DNA from: Candidatus Accumulibacter cognatus
GTDB taxonomy: Bacteria > Pseudomonadota > Gammaproteobacteria > Burkholderiales > Rhodocyclaceae
Direction: 5' to 3'
Assembly (NCBI GenBank): GCA_013414765.1
Contig: CP058708.1
Location: 310,001-374,000 of the forward strand
Length of the DNA: 64,000 bases
The position numbers and the translations under genes were made by a program. How positions within the stretch are numbered: the stretch's first letter is position 1; every line of letters begins with the position of its first letter. The notes beneath the pieces are model-generated. The model was not told the DNA's origin. It saw nothing but the letters and a program-made list of their open reading frames with translations, and made no database searches. This document shows, piece after piece, positions 37,536-47,264 of this stretch.

Positions 37536-38057
37536 ATGCTGAGACTGACCTTTACCCCGGCGGAGGCGGACGCCTTAGAGCACGAGCGATTTCACCATCC
37601 GCATCCCCACGTGCGACGCAAGATGGAAGCGCTGTGGCTGAAAAGCCAGGGGCTTGCGCATCAAGATATCGCGCGGCTCGCGGGCGTGAGCGGCAAGACG
37701 CTTCGCACCTACCTCCAGCAGTATGTGGAGGGCGGCGTCGCCGGGGTGAAGGAACTGCATTTCCGTCGGCCGCAGAGCGAACTGGTGGCGCATCAGGAGA
37801 CGATCGGGGCTTATTTTCTCACCCATCCGCCGGCTTCGATCCATGAGGCCGTGGATGCGATCAGAAAGCTCACGGGTTTGAGCCGCTCGCCGACTCAGGT
37901 GCGGCTTTTCCTGCGAGAGAAGTGCGGGATGAGACGCCTGAAGACCGGCACCCTGCCGGCCAAGGCGGATCCCGAGGTCCAGGAAGCCTTTAAAAAAAAG
38001 AACTTGAACCGCGTTTGGCAGAAGCCCAAGCGGGCCAACGTGCCGTGTTCTTCGTAG
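37536..38057 (+). CDS. IS630 transposase, first frame (HTH domain)
   Basis: 173 codons. The N-terminal helix-turn-helix region is GLAHQDIARLAGVSGKTLRT, followed by a second HTH-like segment (LSRSPTQVRLFLREKCGMRR). The frame passes through EAFKKK at a run of eight A (37992-37999) and then enters a nonsense tail. The A-AAA-AAG heptamer at 37994-38000 allows a -1 shift into the second frame, giving ...EAFKKKELEPRLAEAQAG and a full-length protein of about 345 residues. Confidence 0.85.
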   Translation: MLRLTFTPAEADALEHERFHHPHPHVRRKMEALWLKSQGLAHQDIARLAGVSGKTLRTYLQQYVEGGVAGVKELHFRRPQSELVAHQETIGAYFLTHPPASIHEAVDAIRKLTGLSRSPTQVRLFLREKCGMRRLKTGTLPAKADPEVQEAFKKKNLNRVWQKPKRANVPCSS

Positions 38058-38572
38058 ACGCGGCACACTTTGTCTTGGGCGCCTTCCTGTCGGTGGTGTG
38101 GTGCCTTGCTCGGGTCTGGATCAAGGCGCCCTCGGGCCGGCAGCGCTTCAACGTACTGGGTGCGCTCGACGCCGTCACCAAAGAGGTCGTCACCGTCGTC
38201 AATTCCACCTACATCAATTCGCTCAGCGTCTGTGCTTTGCTGGAGAAACTGGTTACCCTACGGCCCACGCTGCCTATGACGGTCGTCCTGGACAACGCCC
38301 GCTATCAGCGTTGTGCGTTGGTGAAAACCTGCGCCGAGAAACTGAAGATCGAGTTGCTCTTTTTACCCACCTACTCCCCAAATTTGAACCTCATCGAGCG
38401 TTTGTGGAAGTTCGTCAAAAAGCAGTGCCTCTACGCCAAGTACTACCCCGACTTCCATTCCTTCACGACGGCCATCGAGCGCTGCTTGCAAGATACCCAC
38501 ACCATCCACGCCAAGGCACTACAGTCCCTATTGACCCTGAACTTCCAAACCTTCAAGAAGATTCAATCGTGA
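38015..38572 (+). CDS. IS630 transposase, second frame (DDE catalytic domain)
   Basis: 185 codons from the first possible start; the frame is open from 37994. The catalytic triad is complete: Asp in VFFVDAAHFVLG, Asp in MTVVLDNARYQ, and Glu in YSPNLNLIERLWKFVKK. The product is probably made as a fusion with the upstream frame by -1 frameshifting. Confidence 0.87.
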   Translation: MAEAQAGQRAVFFVDAAHFVLGAFLSVVWCLARVWIKAPSGRQRFNVLGALDAVTKEVVTVVNSTYINSLSVCALLEKLVTLRPTLPMTVVLDNARYQRCALVKTCAEKLKIELLFLPTYSPNLNLIERLWKFVKKQCLYAKYYPDFHSFTTAIERCLQDTHTIHAKALQSLLTLNFQTFKKIQS

Positions 38573-38728
38573 CCGCGCACGGTATAACTATCCCTTAGTT
38601 CGGTGTACGTACGCGTATCGGTCAACGAAAAACGGGCTATCCCCCGCGACAGCATGGATGGCCCGTGTGCTTGCCGGAATGATCAGGAACGGTCGGCGTT
38701 CCTCGGCAGAACATCCGGCTCCCGAAGC

Positions 38729-40609
38729 CTACTTCCAGTCACCCCGCAGGCCGGCAACAATCTCCTGCAGATGCTCGGGGGTTGCCGCCGCTGGGGCGAC
38801 CGCCGTACCGACGACCAGCGCGATCTTCGAGAACAGGCCGCGGCGCAGAGGCTTGCTCATCGCTGGCCCGTCCTTGCGGCTGAAAAAGCTGCCCCACAGA
38901 CCCTGCAGAGCCATCGGAATGATCGGCACCGGCGTACGTCCGACGATGCGCTGCACGCCTGGGCGAAATGGATAAAGATCGCCACTGTCGGTGATCCTGC
39001 CTTCCGGGAAAATCGCCACCAGTTCGCCTGCCGCGAGGGCACTCGCCACCTCTTCGAAAGCTGCTTCCATCATGACCGCATCGTCCCTGGCCGGGGCAAT
39101 CGGGATGGCGCGCATATGGCGGAAGATCAGGCTGATCACCGGCATGCGGTAAATGCGGTAATCCATGACGAAACGGATCGGCCGCCGGCTTGCCGCCGCG
39201 ATGACGATCGGGTCAACAAAGCTGACGTGGTTGCACACCAGCACCGCCGCCCCCTCCTCCGGGATGTTCTGCAGCCCGCGCTGCTGCAGGCGGTACACCG
39301 AGTGCACCAGCAGCCAGGCAATGAAGCGCAGCATGAACTCGGGTACCAGGCTGTAGATATAGACCGCCACCACAGCATTGCACAGCGCGGCAACGCCGAA
39401 CAGCGCAGGAATCGAAAGTCCATCGCCGAGCAGTCCGGCGGCGGCCAGTGCGCCGCAGACCATGAACAGCGCGTTCAGGATGTTGTTCGCGGCGATGATC
39501 CGTGCCCGCTGCTCAGGTGCGCTGCGCAACTGGATCAGGGCATACAGCGGCACGATGAAAAAACCGCCGAACAGACCGAGTGCAAACAGGTCGAAGAGTA
39601 CCCGCCAGGTGTGGTGCAGGGCGAGCAGGTTGGCGAGCGACAACGGCGCCCCGATCGGCAGCAGTGCCGGTGAAGCGAAGGCCAGGTCGATGCCGAAGAG
39701 CGTCAGACCGATCGAACCAAAAGGCACCAGACCGATTTCAACGTGCCCGGCAGACAAGCGCTCGCAGAGCAGTGACCCGAAACCGATGCCGATCGTGAAG
39801 ATCGCCAGCAACAAGGTCACCGAGGTCTCGCTGCCCCCGAGCACGTTCTTCGCATAGGCTGGAAACTGCGCGAGGAACAGTGCGCCGTATAGCCAGAACC
39901 AGGAAATCCCGAGAATCGACAGAAAGACCGTCCGGTTCTGACGGGCAAAGCCGATGTTGCGCCAAGTCTCGGATAACGGATTGAGGCTGACGACCAGTTC
40001 CGGGACCGGTGCCGGCGCTGCCGGGATGCCACGGCTGCACAGATAACCCAAGACCGCGATCACCAGCCCCGCGATGGCCACCCATCCGGGATGCCCGGCC
40101 ACGCCGGCAAGCAGGCCGCCGGCCAGGGTGCCGATCAGGATGGCCACGAAAGTGCCGGCCTCGACCAGCGCGTTACCTCCGACGAGTTCATCTTCGCGCA
40201 GGTGCTGCGGCAGGATCGCGTATTTGACAGGCCCGAACAGCGATGAATGCAGGCCAAGCAGAAACAATGCGCTCAATAGTACCGCCAGGCTGTGCGTCGA
40301 AAAGCCGAACAGAGCAACGCCCATGATGACAATTTCAAGCAGCTTCACCAGCCGCGCCAGCTTCGCCTTGTCGTACTTGTCGGCAAGTTGCCCGGCAGTG
40401 GCCGAAAACAGGAAAAACGGCAGGATGAAGATGCCGGCGGCAAGATTGGTCAACACCTCCGGCGCCAGCGTCGTCCAGTTCACCGCCTGAAAGGTGAGCA
40501 ACACGATCAGCGCATTCTTGAACAGATTGTCGTTGAATGCCCCAAGAAACTGTGTAGCAAAAAAAGGGGCAAAGCGGCGAGTGTTGAGCAGAGCAAACTG
40601 GGAACTCAT
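38729..40609 (-). CDS. Lysophospholipid transporter-acyltransferase fusion (LplT-PlsC)
   Basis: 626 residues. Residues about 1-410 form an MFS transporter of the LplT type (RFAPFFATQFLGAFNDNLFK, GLHSSLFGPVKYAILPQHL, VGGNALVEAGTFVAILIGT). Residues about 430-620 form a PlsC-type 1-acylglycerol-phosphate acyltransferase with HxxxxD in VCNHVSFVDPIV and the substrate motif VAIFPEGRITDSG. The expected role is flipping lysophospholipids inward and re-acylating them. In related bacteria a third AMP-ligase domain (Aas) is fused on; here a separate ligase gene lies 146 nt upstream. Confidence 0.9.
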   Translation of the reverse strand: MSSQFALLNTRRFAPFFATQFLGAFNDNLFKNALIVLLTFQAVNWTTLAPEVLTNLAAGIFILPFFLFSATAGQLADKYDKAKLARLVKLLEIVIMGVALFGFSTHSLAVLLSALFLLGLHSSLFGPVKYAILPQHLREDELVGGNALVEAGTFVAILIGTLAGGLLAGVAGHPGWVAIAGLVIAVLGYLCSRGIPAAPAPVPELVVSLNPLSETWRNIGFARQNRTVFLSILGISWFWLYGALFLAQFPAYAKNVLGGSETSVTLLLAIFTIGIGFGSLLCERLSAGHVEIGLVPFGSIGLTLFGIDLAFASPALLPIGAPLSLANLLALHHTWRVLFDLFALGLFGGFFIVPLYALIQLRSAPEQRARIIAANNILNALFMVCGALAAAGLLGDGLSIPALFGVAALCNAVVAVYIYSLVPEFMLRFIAWLLVHSVYRLQQRGLQNIPEEGAAVLVCNHVSFVDPIVIAAASRRPIRFVMDYRIYRMPVISLIFRHMRAIPIAPARDDAVMMEAAFEEVASALAAGELVAIFPEGRITDSGDLYPFRPGVQRIVGRTPVPIIPMALQGLWGSFFSRKDGPAMSKPLRRGLFSKIALVVGTAVAPAAATPEHLQEIVAGLRGDWK

Positions 40610-40755
40610 GCAGTCTTCCTAAAATGGGTGACCAGACAGGCCGCACACGGCCGACAGCTTGGCGGCCCGCAACCAAACCCCGAAACATCCTCCCGTCTCA
40701 GTCCTTCGTTTGAGCCGACGCGACGGGGATTCCCCCATGCGGACAGCCAATAGTT

Positions 40756-42318
40756 TTACCGCCGCCACCAGGCCAGATCGCGGCGCCGGACCTTGCCATT
40801 GGCGGTGCGCGGCAGACCGTCGGTGAAGATGACCTCGCGTGGACATTTGTAGGCCGCCAGATGTTCGTGGGCGTAAGCCAGCAGCGGTGCGGCGTCGAGC
40901 CCGTCGGGCTCGTCGGGATCGCGCGGCACCACGAAGGCGGCGATCACGCTGACCCCCTCGCGCACCCTAAGCTCGGTCACCGCCACTTCGGCCACCGCCG
41001 GGTGCTTGCTCAGGCAATGCTCCACCTCCAATGGCGACACCCGGTAGCCCATGGCGTTCATCATGTCGTCATTGCGACCATGATAGATCAGGTAGCCGTC
41101 AGCGTCGAAATGTACCAGGTCGCCACCGATGAACCACTCTCCCCGATAGACCAGTTCCTCCTCGTCCGGTCGCTTCCAGTAGCCGAGCATCAGGCCGGGA
41201 TCGCTGCGATGCACCGCCAGCAGCCCGGTCTCACCCGGCGACAAGGGTTCTTCCCCCTCCTCGACCGGCAGCACCACCACGCAACGGCCCTGCTGGGGCT
41301 TGCCCGAGCTGCCCGGCCGTACCCCTACGCTGGGCGACGAGGAAATGTAGGTCGAGCATTCGCTCATCCCCAAAGCCTCGTACAGTTCCTTGCCGGTCGT
41401 CGTCCGCCACTGTTCGAGCAAAGCGCTGCCCAGTGCCTCGCCGGCGGTCAAGCCATGGCGCAAGCTCGACAGATCGAATGCGCGCAGATCGTTGTACTTC
41501 AGAATCTGCCGATACAGCCCTGGCACAGCCGCAAACAGGGTAGCCTGGAATTTCTCCATGAGCATCGGCCAGACCGTGATATCGCGAGGCCCGTTGTAGA
41601 GCACCGCGGTCGCGCCGTTGGCCCACGGATCGGTCAGACCGACCCCCAGCGTATAGGTCCAGTTGAACGCCCCGGTGTGCAGGACCACATCATCTTGGCG
41701 GATATCATACCAGCCTTGGTACATCGGTCGTCGTCCCCAGGCCGAGCGCTGGGCGTGCAACACGCCTTTGGGCTGGCCGGTGGTGCCGGAGGTGTAAATC
41801 AGAAAGGCCGGGTCGGCGGCGGCGGTATCGGCGTAATCGACGGCATCGTGGTGGGTTCGCAAGCGCGCAATGTCGGCGGGAGTCAACACGCGCACGTCCG
41901 GCGGTGGATGGATGGCCAACTCTTCCGACATGGCGACCATCTCGGCACCGGCATCTGCCAGCAGAAAATCCGCCTCCTCCTCGGTCAGTTGCGCTGAGGA
42001 CGGCAACGGCACGCAACCGGCAGCAATCGCGCCGAAGAACAGCAGGGCGTAATCGCTGGTATTGCCCATGCGGATCATCAGCCGCGCTCCCGGGTCAAGG
42101 CCCCATGCACGCAGCCCAGCCGCCACTTGCCGGACGGTCTCGTCCAGTTGCCTGTAAGTCCAGCATTCGGCCCGTTCGGGCAGAGCCTTGGCGTCTGACA
42201 CCACGACCAGTGCCACCTTATCCGGGGTATCGCGCGCGGCTGCCGCCAGACAGTAGCGCGCCATGTTGAAGCGTGTCGGCGGCAACTGGCCTGTGTAATG
42301 CCACCTATTTCTCACCAT
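40756..42318 (-). CDS. AMP-dependent acyl-CoA/acyl-acid ligase
   Basis: 520-residue ANL-superfamily enzyme that activates a carboxylic acid with ATP. Motifs: the P-loop-like FLIYTSGTTGQPKGVLHAQR, the substrate pocket region GAFNWTYTLGVGL, EALGMSECSTYISSSPS, the hinge VHFDADGYLIYHGRNDDMMN and the C-terminal catalytic Lys in LPRTANGKVRRRDL. It resembles benzoate-CoA ligases and medium-chain acyl-CoA synthetases; the acid is unknown. Its position before the LplT-PlsC gene suggests it supplies activated acyl groups (inference). Confidence 0.87.
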   Translation of the reverse strand: MVRNRWHYTGQLPPTRFNMARYCLAAAARDTPDKVALVVVSDAKALPERAECWTYRQLDETVRQVAAGLRAWGLDPGARLMIRMGNTSDYALLFFGAIAAGCVPLPSSAQLTEEEADFLLADAGAEMVAMSEELAIHPPPDVRVLTPADIARLRTHHDAVDYADTAAADPAFLIYTSGTTGQPKGVLHAQRSAWGRRPMYQGWYDIRQDDVVLHTGAFNWTYTLGVGLTDPWANGATAVLYNGPRDITVWPMLMEKFQATLFAAVPGLYRQILKYNDLRAFDLSSLRHGLTAGEALGSALLEQWRTTTGKELYEALGMSECSTYISSSPSVGVRPGSSGKPQQGRCVVVLPVEEGEEPLSPGETGLLAVHRSDPGLMLGYWKRPDEEELVYRGEWFIGGDLVHFDADGYLIYHGRNDDMMNAMGYRVSPLEVEHCLSKHPAVAEVAVTELRVREGVSVIAAFVVPRDPDEPDGLDAAPLLAYAHEHLAAYKCPREVIFTDGLPRTANGKVRRRDLAWWRR

Positions 42319-42684
42319 TCACCTTTACTTCCAGAAATCCGGCAGGAACAGCTACGGAGGGAGATTGCAAAGCACATCGTCAGCCCCCTCCGGGCATGGA
42401 TGGCCAAGCCAGCATGGCCACAGCGCCGATCAGCGCGCAGGGAAAGCGCTGCAGGTGAACCGTATACTATCCAATAATCAATGATGATGGCAGTATCTAT
42501 GCGACACCGGGATCAGCACTCCGGGGGAAACGGGGTCCATGGGAAGTCCGTTCTAGCGCGGGAGAACGGGGCCAGTTCCCGGTTGCGGCTTGACAATGGC
42601 GTGTAACTGGTCGGCACCTGACGACTTGAAACCGGATGTGTGATCAGCGAACTCAACCATCCGCTTGAGAACTGGACATGAACA
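42319..42684. other. 366-bp intergenic region
   Basis: Lies between the ends of pyk (3') and the ligase (5') on the minus strand. No supported gene, no repeat copy and no clear terminator were seen. An AT-rich patch at 42460-42490 could carry the ligase promoter. Confidence 0.4.
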
Positions 42685-44100
42685 TCACACCCGAACGATA
42701 CGCACGCTGTCGGTGCTGCCGGCACGCGGCCCGGCCGAGCCGAATACCAGTGCCACGAGATCGCCGTCACGGACGATGCCGGCAGCGCGCGCAGCGGCAA
42801 TCGAGAGTCGCAGTTGCTCGCCACGGTCGGCATTCTCGGCGATCAGCAGTGGCTGCACACCCCATACCAGCGAGAGGCCACCCAGTACCGGCATGCCGTG
42901 TGAAATGCCGGCAATCGGGACCGTCGGTCGGAATGCCGCGACGCGATGGGCGGTATCCCCGCTGCGCGTTGGGCAAAGGATCGCGGCAACGCCGAGGTCT
43001 TCCGCTGCTTGCACCGCAGCGTGCGCCACCGCCCAAGCGACGCGGTCGGAGTCGGCGCCAACACTGGCGGCGGGATCGACACGCTGGCGCGGCCAGCCCT
43101 CGGCCGATTCGGCGACTTCACTCATCATGCGCACGGCTTCGTTCGGAAACAGGCCGACGGCGGTTTCTTCCGAGAGCATCAAGGCGTCGGTGCCATCGAG
43201 TACCGCGTTGGCCACGTCGTTCACTTCGGCACGCGTCGGTAACGGTGAGCGGGTCATCGACTCGAGCATCTGGGTGGCGGTGATCACCGGTTTGCCCGCC
43301 AAGTTGCAGAGACGGATGATCTCCTTCTGGAGCAAGGGCACTCGTCGTGCCGGCATCTGGATGCCGAGGTCGCCACGCGCGACCATGACCGCATCGGCAG
43401 CGTTGATGATGCCAGCAAGGTTGTCAACCGCCATTGCCGTCTCGATCTTGGGCACCAATGCCGGCCGCAGGCCACGCTTTGGAAGCTTGCTGCGCACCCT
43501 CTCGACGTCTTCTGCCCTGCGCACGAACGAGAGTCCGACAAAGTCCACCTTGGCGGCAATCGCCATCTCGAGTGCACGTGCATCGCGCGCTGTAAACGGC
43601 TCGACGTGACCTTCGGCACGCGGCAGGTGCATTCCTTTGCGCGAGCGCAGCATGCCACCGCGAACGACTTCGGTGCGCACGTCGTTGCCGACCGATTCTA
43701 GCACGCGCAGAACGATCTCACCGTCGGCGAGGTAGATGTCATCACCGTGACGCGCCCAATGCGCCAGGTCGGGCAAGGTCGTAGCGACATGTAAGGCATC
43801 CCCCTTGCCGTCGTCGCGGTCAGTGAGCATGAATTCCTGACCGGTCGCGAGTTCTACCGCATCGCCGAGCACCACACCGCTACGAATTTTCGGGCCAGGT
43901 AAGTCAACCAGCACCCCGACGGTGCGCCCGAGAAGCTGCGCCAGTTCACGCACCTGACGAGCATTATTGCTATGCGTTTGCATGTCGGCGTGAGCAGCGT
44001 TGAGCCGCACCACGTCGGTGCCAGCTGCGAGTAGCTGCCGCATGGACTCCGGCGAAGTGGTGGCTGGGCCAACCGTCGCCACAATCTTGGTTCGACGCAT
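42685..44100 (-). CDS. pyk: Pyruvate kinase
   Basis: Converts PEP plus ADP to pyruvate and ATP. It is 471 residues. The N-terminal MRRTKIVATVGPAT, the B-domain, the substrate loop MVARGDLGIQMPARRVP and the signature PVITATQMLESMTRSPLPTR are present, as is the Mg/K site region VAKVDFVGLSFVRRAEDV-like (AAKVDFVGLSFVRRAED). It has the C-terminal allosteric domain of a type I/II enzyme. With pckG and maeB it completes the PEP-pyruvate node in this window. Confidence 0.95.
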   Translation of the reverse strand: MRRTKIVATVGPATTSPESMRQLLAAGTDVVRLNAAHADMQTHSNNARQVRELAQLLGRTVGVLVDLPGPKIRSGVVLGDAVELATGQEFMLTDRDDGKGDALHVATTLPDLAHWARHGDDIYLADGEIVLRVLESVGNDVRTEVVRGGMLRSRKGMHLPRAEGHVEPFTARDARALEMAIAAKVDFVGLSFVRRAEDVERVRSKLPKRGLRPALVPKIETAMAVDNLAGIINAADAVMVARGDLGIQMPARRVPLLQKEIIRLCNLAGKPVITATQMLESMTRSPLPTRAEVNDVANAVLDGTDALMLSEETAVGLFPNEAVRMMSEVAESAEGWPRQRVDPAASVGADSDRVAWAVAHAAVQAAEDLGVAAILCPTRSGDTAHRVAAFRPTVPIAGISHGMPVLGGLSLVWGVQPLLIAENADRGEQLRLSIAAARAAGIVRDGDLVALVFGSAGPRAGSTDSVRIVRV

Positions 44101-44343
44101 CAGGTCTCCTCAATCCTTTGAAAGGAGCGATTCTTCCGCATACCAACGCTTGAGATTTTGATCCAGCGCAAGTTTCGCCGCGATCCCGGGGGAAACACCC
44201 CAGCCGGCTTGGCGATGCCTGAAACCTTTGTCGTGCGTGCGTAGGTCGGGAAGTGGGAGTTCATCGGACTCAAGGGAATATCACTGCAGGAGGGAAATTG
44301 GCGACAAATTCGAGAACTCACCAAGCATCCTCTATGCCCATCG

Positions 44344-44442
44344 GGCGCATTCCGGCGTGCACGCCGGAATGCGCCGGACCAAGGAGGGAAAACGGTCATG
44401 ACTTGCATGATCCGGGGTGTTTGATGATGTCATGACCGTTAG
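44344..44442 (+). repeat. Interspersed repeat, copy D (right half only)
   Basis: Begins with a perfect 32-bp palindrome (44344-44375; half-arm GGCGCATTCCGGCGTG) in place of the central stem-loop. It continues with GGAGGGAAAACGGTCATGAC and ends at GTCATGACCGTTAG (12-bp terminal stem). The TTAATGTG left end is missing. Confidence 0.8.
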
Positions 44443-44486
44443 GTACGACTCCACTCTGAAGTGGTACGCTGCTCCGGCAAGGCCAT

Positions 44487-44900
<414 letters not shown>

Positions 44901-44927
44901 TCACGCGACCGATAAACTCCGAGCATA

Positions 44928-44956
44928 GTAATACGCGCAAAGAAAAGGCCAGTCAA
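44928..44956 (-). promoter_or_regulatory. Sigma-70-like promoter of the collagen-like gene
   Basis: On the minus strand: TTGACT (44956-44951), a 17-nt spacer and TATTAC (44933-44928), about 60 nt before the start codon. Confidence 0.6.
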
Positions 44957-45010
44957 TGGGCATATGAGTTGGTATAGCTCCGTGATATCGTGAAAACTGC
45001 CGGAAGGCCT

Positions 45011-45218
45011 CTAACGGTCATGACTTTTTCAGCCCCCCCGATCATGAAAGTCATGATCGTTTCCCTCCCTCTTGCCGGGCGGATTCAGGCTGGCACACCT
45101 GAATATCGCTTTCTGGGTACGGCGCATGCGGCGTGGAGCAGTGCTTTGCGAAACCCCGCCTTCGCCCACGCGAGGGAGAGAGGAGATTCGTGAGTCGCTG
45201 ACGCGGCTTTCACATTAA
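45011..45218 (-). repeat. Interspersed repeat, copy E (full length, inverted)
   Basis: Minus-strand reading: TTAATGTGAAAGCCGCGTCA, GCGACTCACGAATCTCCTCT, GGCGAAGGCGGGGTTTCG, a central stem ATTCAGG/CCTGAAT, then AACGATCATGAC and finally GTCATGACCGTTAG. The mshN stop codon TAA lies inside the TTAATGTG end. Confidence 0.85.
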
Positions 45219-46354
45219 CGCAATTTCTGATCCACCCATCCTGTCAGCTCCGCGCTCAAGGTCCCGGCGGCCTTTGCCATGTGCAGGGCATCACGCGCCT
45301 CGGTTGAATGTCCCTCGGCCTCCAGCGCCAAAGCCAGACCCAGCCACCAGCGGCCATCTCCGGGTGCCAACCGGGTTGCCACCCCATAATGTTCGGCCGC
45401 TTCCTTGTGGCGCCCGAGCCGTTGCAGGACATGTGCCGTGACTCCCTGATAATCGGCGTTATTTCCTGCAGCCGGAAGCGAATGATGAAGTGTTTGCCAG
45501 GCGCTGGCGAGATCCCCTCGATCGATCTGCAAACGTGCCAGAGTCATTGCCCAGCCGACCTGCTCCGGCTGCACGAGCAATCCTTCCTGCAATACCTGAA
45601 CCGCTTCATCAGGCCGTGTGGCTTCAAGCAGGAGCCTGACCAGCACCTGTCGGGATGCTGAATGAGAACCGTCCAGTCGCAGCACCTTATGCAAACCCTC
45701 CATGGCTTCAGCAAGCGCTCCCTGATTGAGTAAGGCTATGGCCTTGCGGTACTCGGTCTCGGAACGGTCAGGTGACGAAACAAAGGGATCGGTTTTCTCG
45801 ATGATCGGAATTCTGGCTGATCTGGCCCCCCCCTGCGGCGATAGCCACGAAAATGCAGGCAAAGCTTGCTCGATTGCGGCAACCTTGCTGCGGTCAGCAG
45901 CGAATCCAGTCTCTGGCACAATAGAAGCTGCAGGAGGTTTCGCTTCGCTCTGCTGCGCTGGCAGCCATTCCGAGAAGTAGGCGCTCCTCTGCGGACTGCC
46001 ATTCATTGCCGCCAATCCTGTCGGGACCGCCGGACCAGCTTCAGGATTTTTCGGAGGTTCGTCCACAAGCGGTACAAGCGGTGGCGGAGAAGCCGCCGTC
46101 ACCGCTGCCGGTGCGGGCACAAACGGCGGTACCCCTGACGAGGGGAACGGCGCTGCCTGCCGCACCTCCCAGAAATGAAAGGCCAGCCCGCCAGCCAGAA
46201 AAGCCAGCAAAAGCATTCCCAGGAGCAGCGGCAGACGTGAAGACTGTGACCTAGGCAGAGGACGCACGGCATTCGGCAGGATGCCGTCCACGCCCTGGGC
46301 TGCTCTGCGCTCATCAAGATCCTGCAGCATCTGGTTGAGCAGACTCATTGACAT
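45215..46354 (-). CDS. mshN: MSHA biogenesis protein MshN (TPR protein)
   Basis: 379 residues. The MshN N-terminus SLLNQMLQDLDERRA is cytoplasmic. One helix (LPLLLGMLLLAFLAGGLAFHFW) and a Pro/Ala-rich linker follow, then tetratricopeptide-like repeats from about residue 200 (EYRKAIALLNQGALAEAMEG, LLLEATRPDEAVQVLQEG, LQRLGRHKEAAEHYGVATRL). It is thought to help assemble the pilus machine at the inner membrane. Last gene of the msh operon here; its stop is supplied by repeat copy E. Confidence 0.85.
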   Translation of the reverse strand: MSMSLLNQMLQDLDERRAAQGVDGILPNAVRPLPRSQSSRLPLLLGMLLLAFLAGGLAFHFWEVRQAAPFPSSGVPPFVPAPAAVTAASPPPLVPLVDEPPKNPEAGPAVPTGLAAMNGSPQRSAYFSEWLPAQQSEAKPPAASIVPETGFAADRSKVAAIEQALPAFSWLSPQGGARSARIPIIEKTDPFVSSPDRSETEYRKAIALLNQGALAEAMEGLHKVLRLDGSHSASRQVLVRLLLEATRPDEAVQVLQEGLLVQPEQVGWAMTLARLQIDRGDLASAWQTLHHSLPAAGNNADYQGVTAHVLQRLGRHKEAAEHYGVATRLAPGDGRWWLGLALALEAEGHSTEARDALHMAKAAGTLSAELTGWVDQKLR

Positions 46355-46367
46355 CCCATCGACATGA

Positions 46368-47264
46368 TTATCCCCAAAACCATCCGAGGCGGCGCGCGCC
46401 CTCGGTATCCCTGCGTGCTATCCTGATGTGGCGCACCTTGACCAACTGGCGACCCTCGCCAAAAACCGACAGCAGTGACTTATGTGCCAGAATGTTGATC
46501 AGCCGTGGCGTTCCTCCACTGGCCCGATACAGTGCTCGTATTGCCGCGAGGGTGAACAGACCCTCGCCCCGGTAACCGGCGACCCGCAGGCGGTGCGCCA
46601 GATAGTTCCCGATCTCGCTGTTTTTCAGCCCTCCCAGGCGGTAGTGAAAAGCAATCCGCTGGAGCAGTTGTCGTACTTCCGGACGGTGCAGCTTGTCATC
46701 CAGTTCCGGTTGACCGAAGAGGGCGATCTGCAACAGCTTGCATTTCTCGGTTTCTAGGTTCGACAACAGGCGCAAGGCTTCCAGCGATTCAAGCGGCATC
46801 GCCTGCGCTTCGTCGATACAGACGACAACGCGTTTATTCATTTGCGCATGCGCGAGCAGCAGATGGTTGATCCGCCGTATCAGATGATACTGATCCAGGC
46901 CACCGGCGTCATCGATGCCCAACTCCTCGGCCAGCGCCAGAAACAGGGTATTCGGCGCCAGATTGGGATTGGGCAGATACGCACTCACCCAGCTTTGGTC
47001 GAGCGTCTGCAACAGCCGACGACAGAGCAATGTCTTCCCGGTCCCGACTTCGCCGGTGATCTTGACGAACCCCTCTCCCGCGTTCAGTGCCAACAGCAGG
47101 GTGTTGAGCGCTTCCTGATGATGCTGGACCGAATAGGCAAAGCCGGTATCCGGGGTGATCCCGAAGGGCAGCTCGGTGAAGCCGAAATGATTCAGATACA
47201 ACGCCGGATCCGGGGTGACGACATCATTACTGGCCGGCTTGTGGTCGGGCAAGGCGCGGATCAA
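46368..47264 (-). CDS. mshM: MSHA biogenesis protein MshM (ExeA-type AAA ATPase)
   Basis: 298 residues. The family opening LYLNHFGFTELPFGITPDTG, Walker A KITGEVGTGKTLLCRRLLQT, Walker B VVVCIDEAQAMPLESLEALR and sensor segment LLQIALFGQPELDDKLHRP are present. The C-terminal part matches ExeA/MshM winged-helix arms. It overlaps the end of mshL by 38 nt; a shorter start near LYLNHFGF would remove the overlap. It probably helps secretin assembly or remodelling. Confidence 0.88.
   Translation of the reverse strand: MIRALPDHKPASNDVVTPDPALYLNHFGFTELPFGITPDTGFAYSVQHHQEALNTLLLALNAGEGFVKITGEVGTGKTLLCRRLLQTLDQSWVSAYLPNPNLAPNTLFLALAEELGIDDAGGLDQYHLIRRINHLLLAHAQMNKRVVVCIDEAQAMPLESLEALRLLSNLETEKCKLLQIALFGQPELDDKLHRPEVRQLLQRIAFHYRLGGLKNSEIGNYLAHRLRVAGYRGEGLFTLAAIRALYRASGGTPRLINILAHKSLLSVFGEGRQLVKVRHIRIARRDTEGARRLGWFWG

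Larger units (their letters stand above)
37452..38595 (+). mobile_element. IS630-family insertion sequence (ends approximate)
   Basis: About 1.14 kb with two overlapping transposase frames. TA dinucleotides flank both proposed ends (37450-37451 and 38596-38597), as expected for IS630 insertion. The terminal repeats I can see are weak (AATAGGTAAC-like versus GATAGTTATAC-like), so the ends are tentative. Confidence 0.6.

Noticed and set aside
38603-39673. A 356-codon plus-strand frame
   Set aside because: It is antisense to the LplT-PlsC fusion, which has clear domain motifs.
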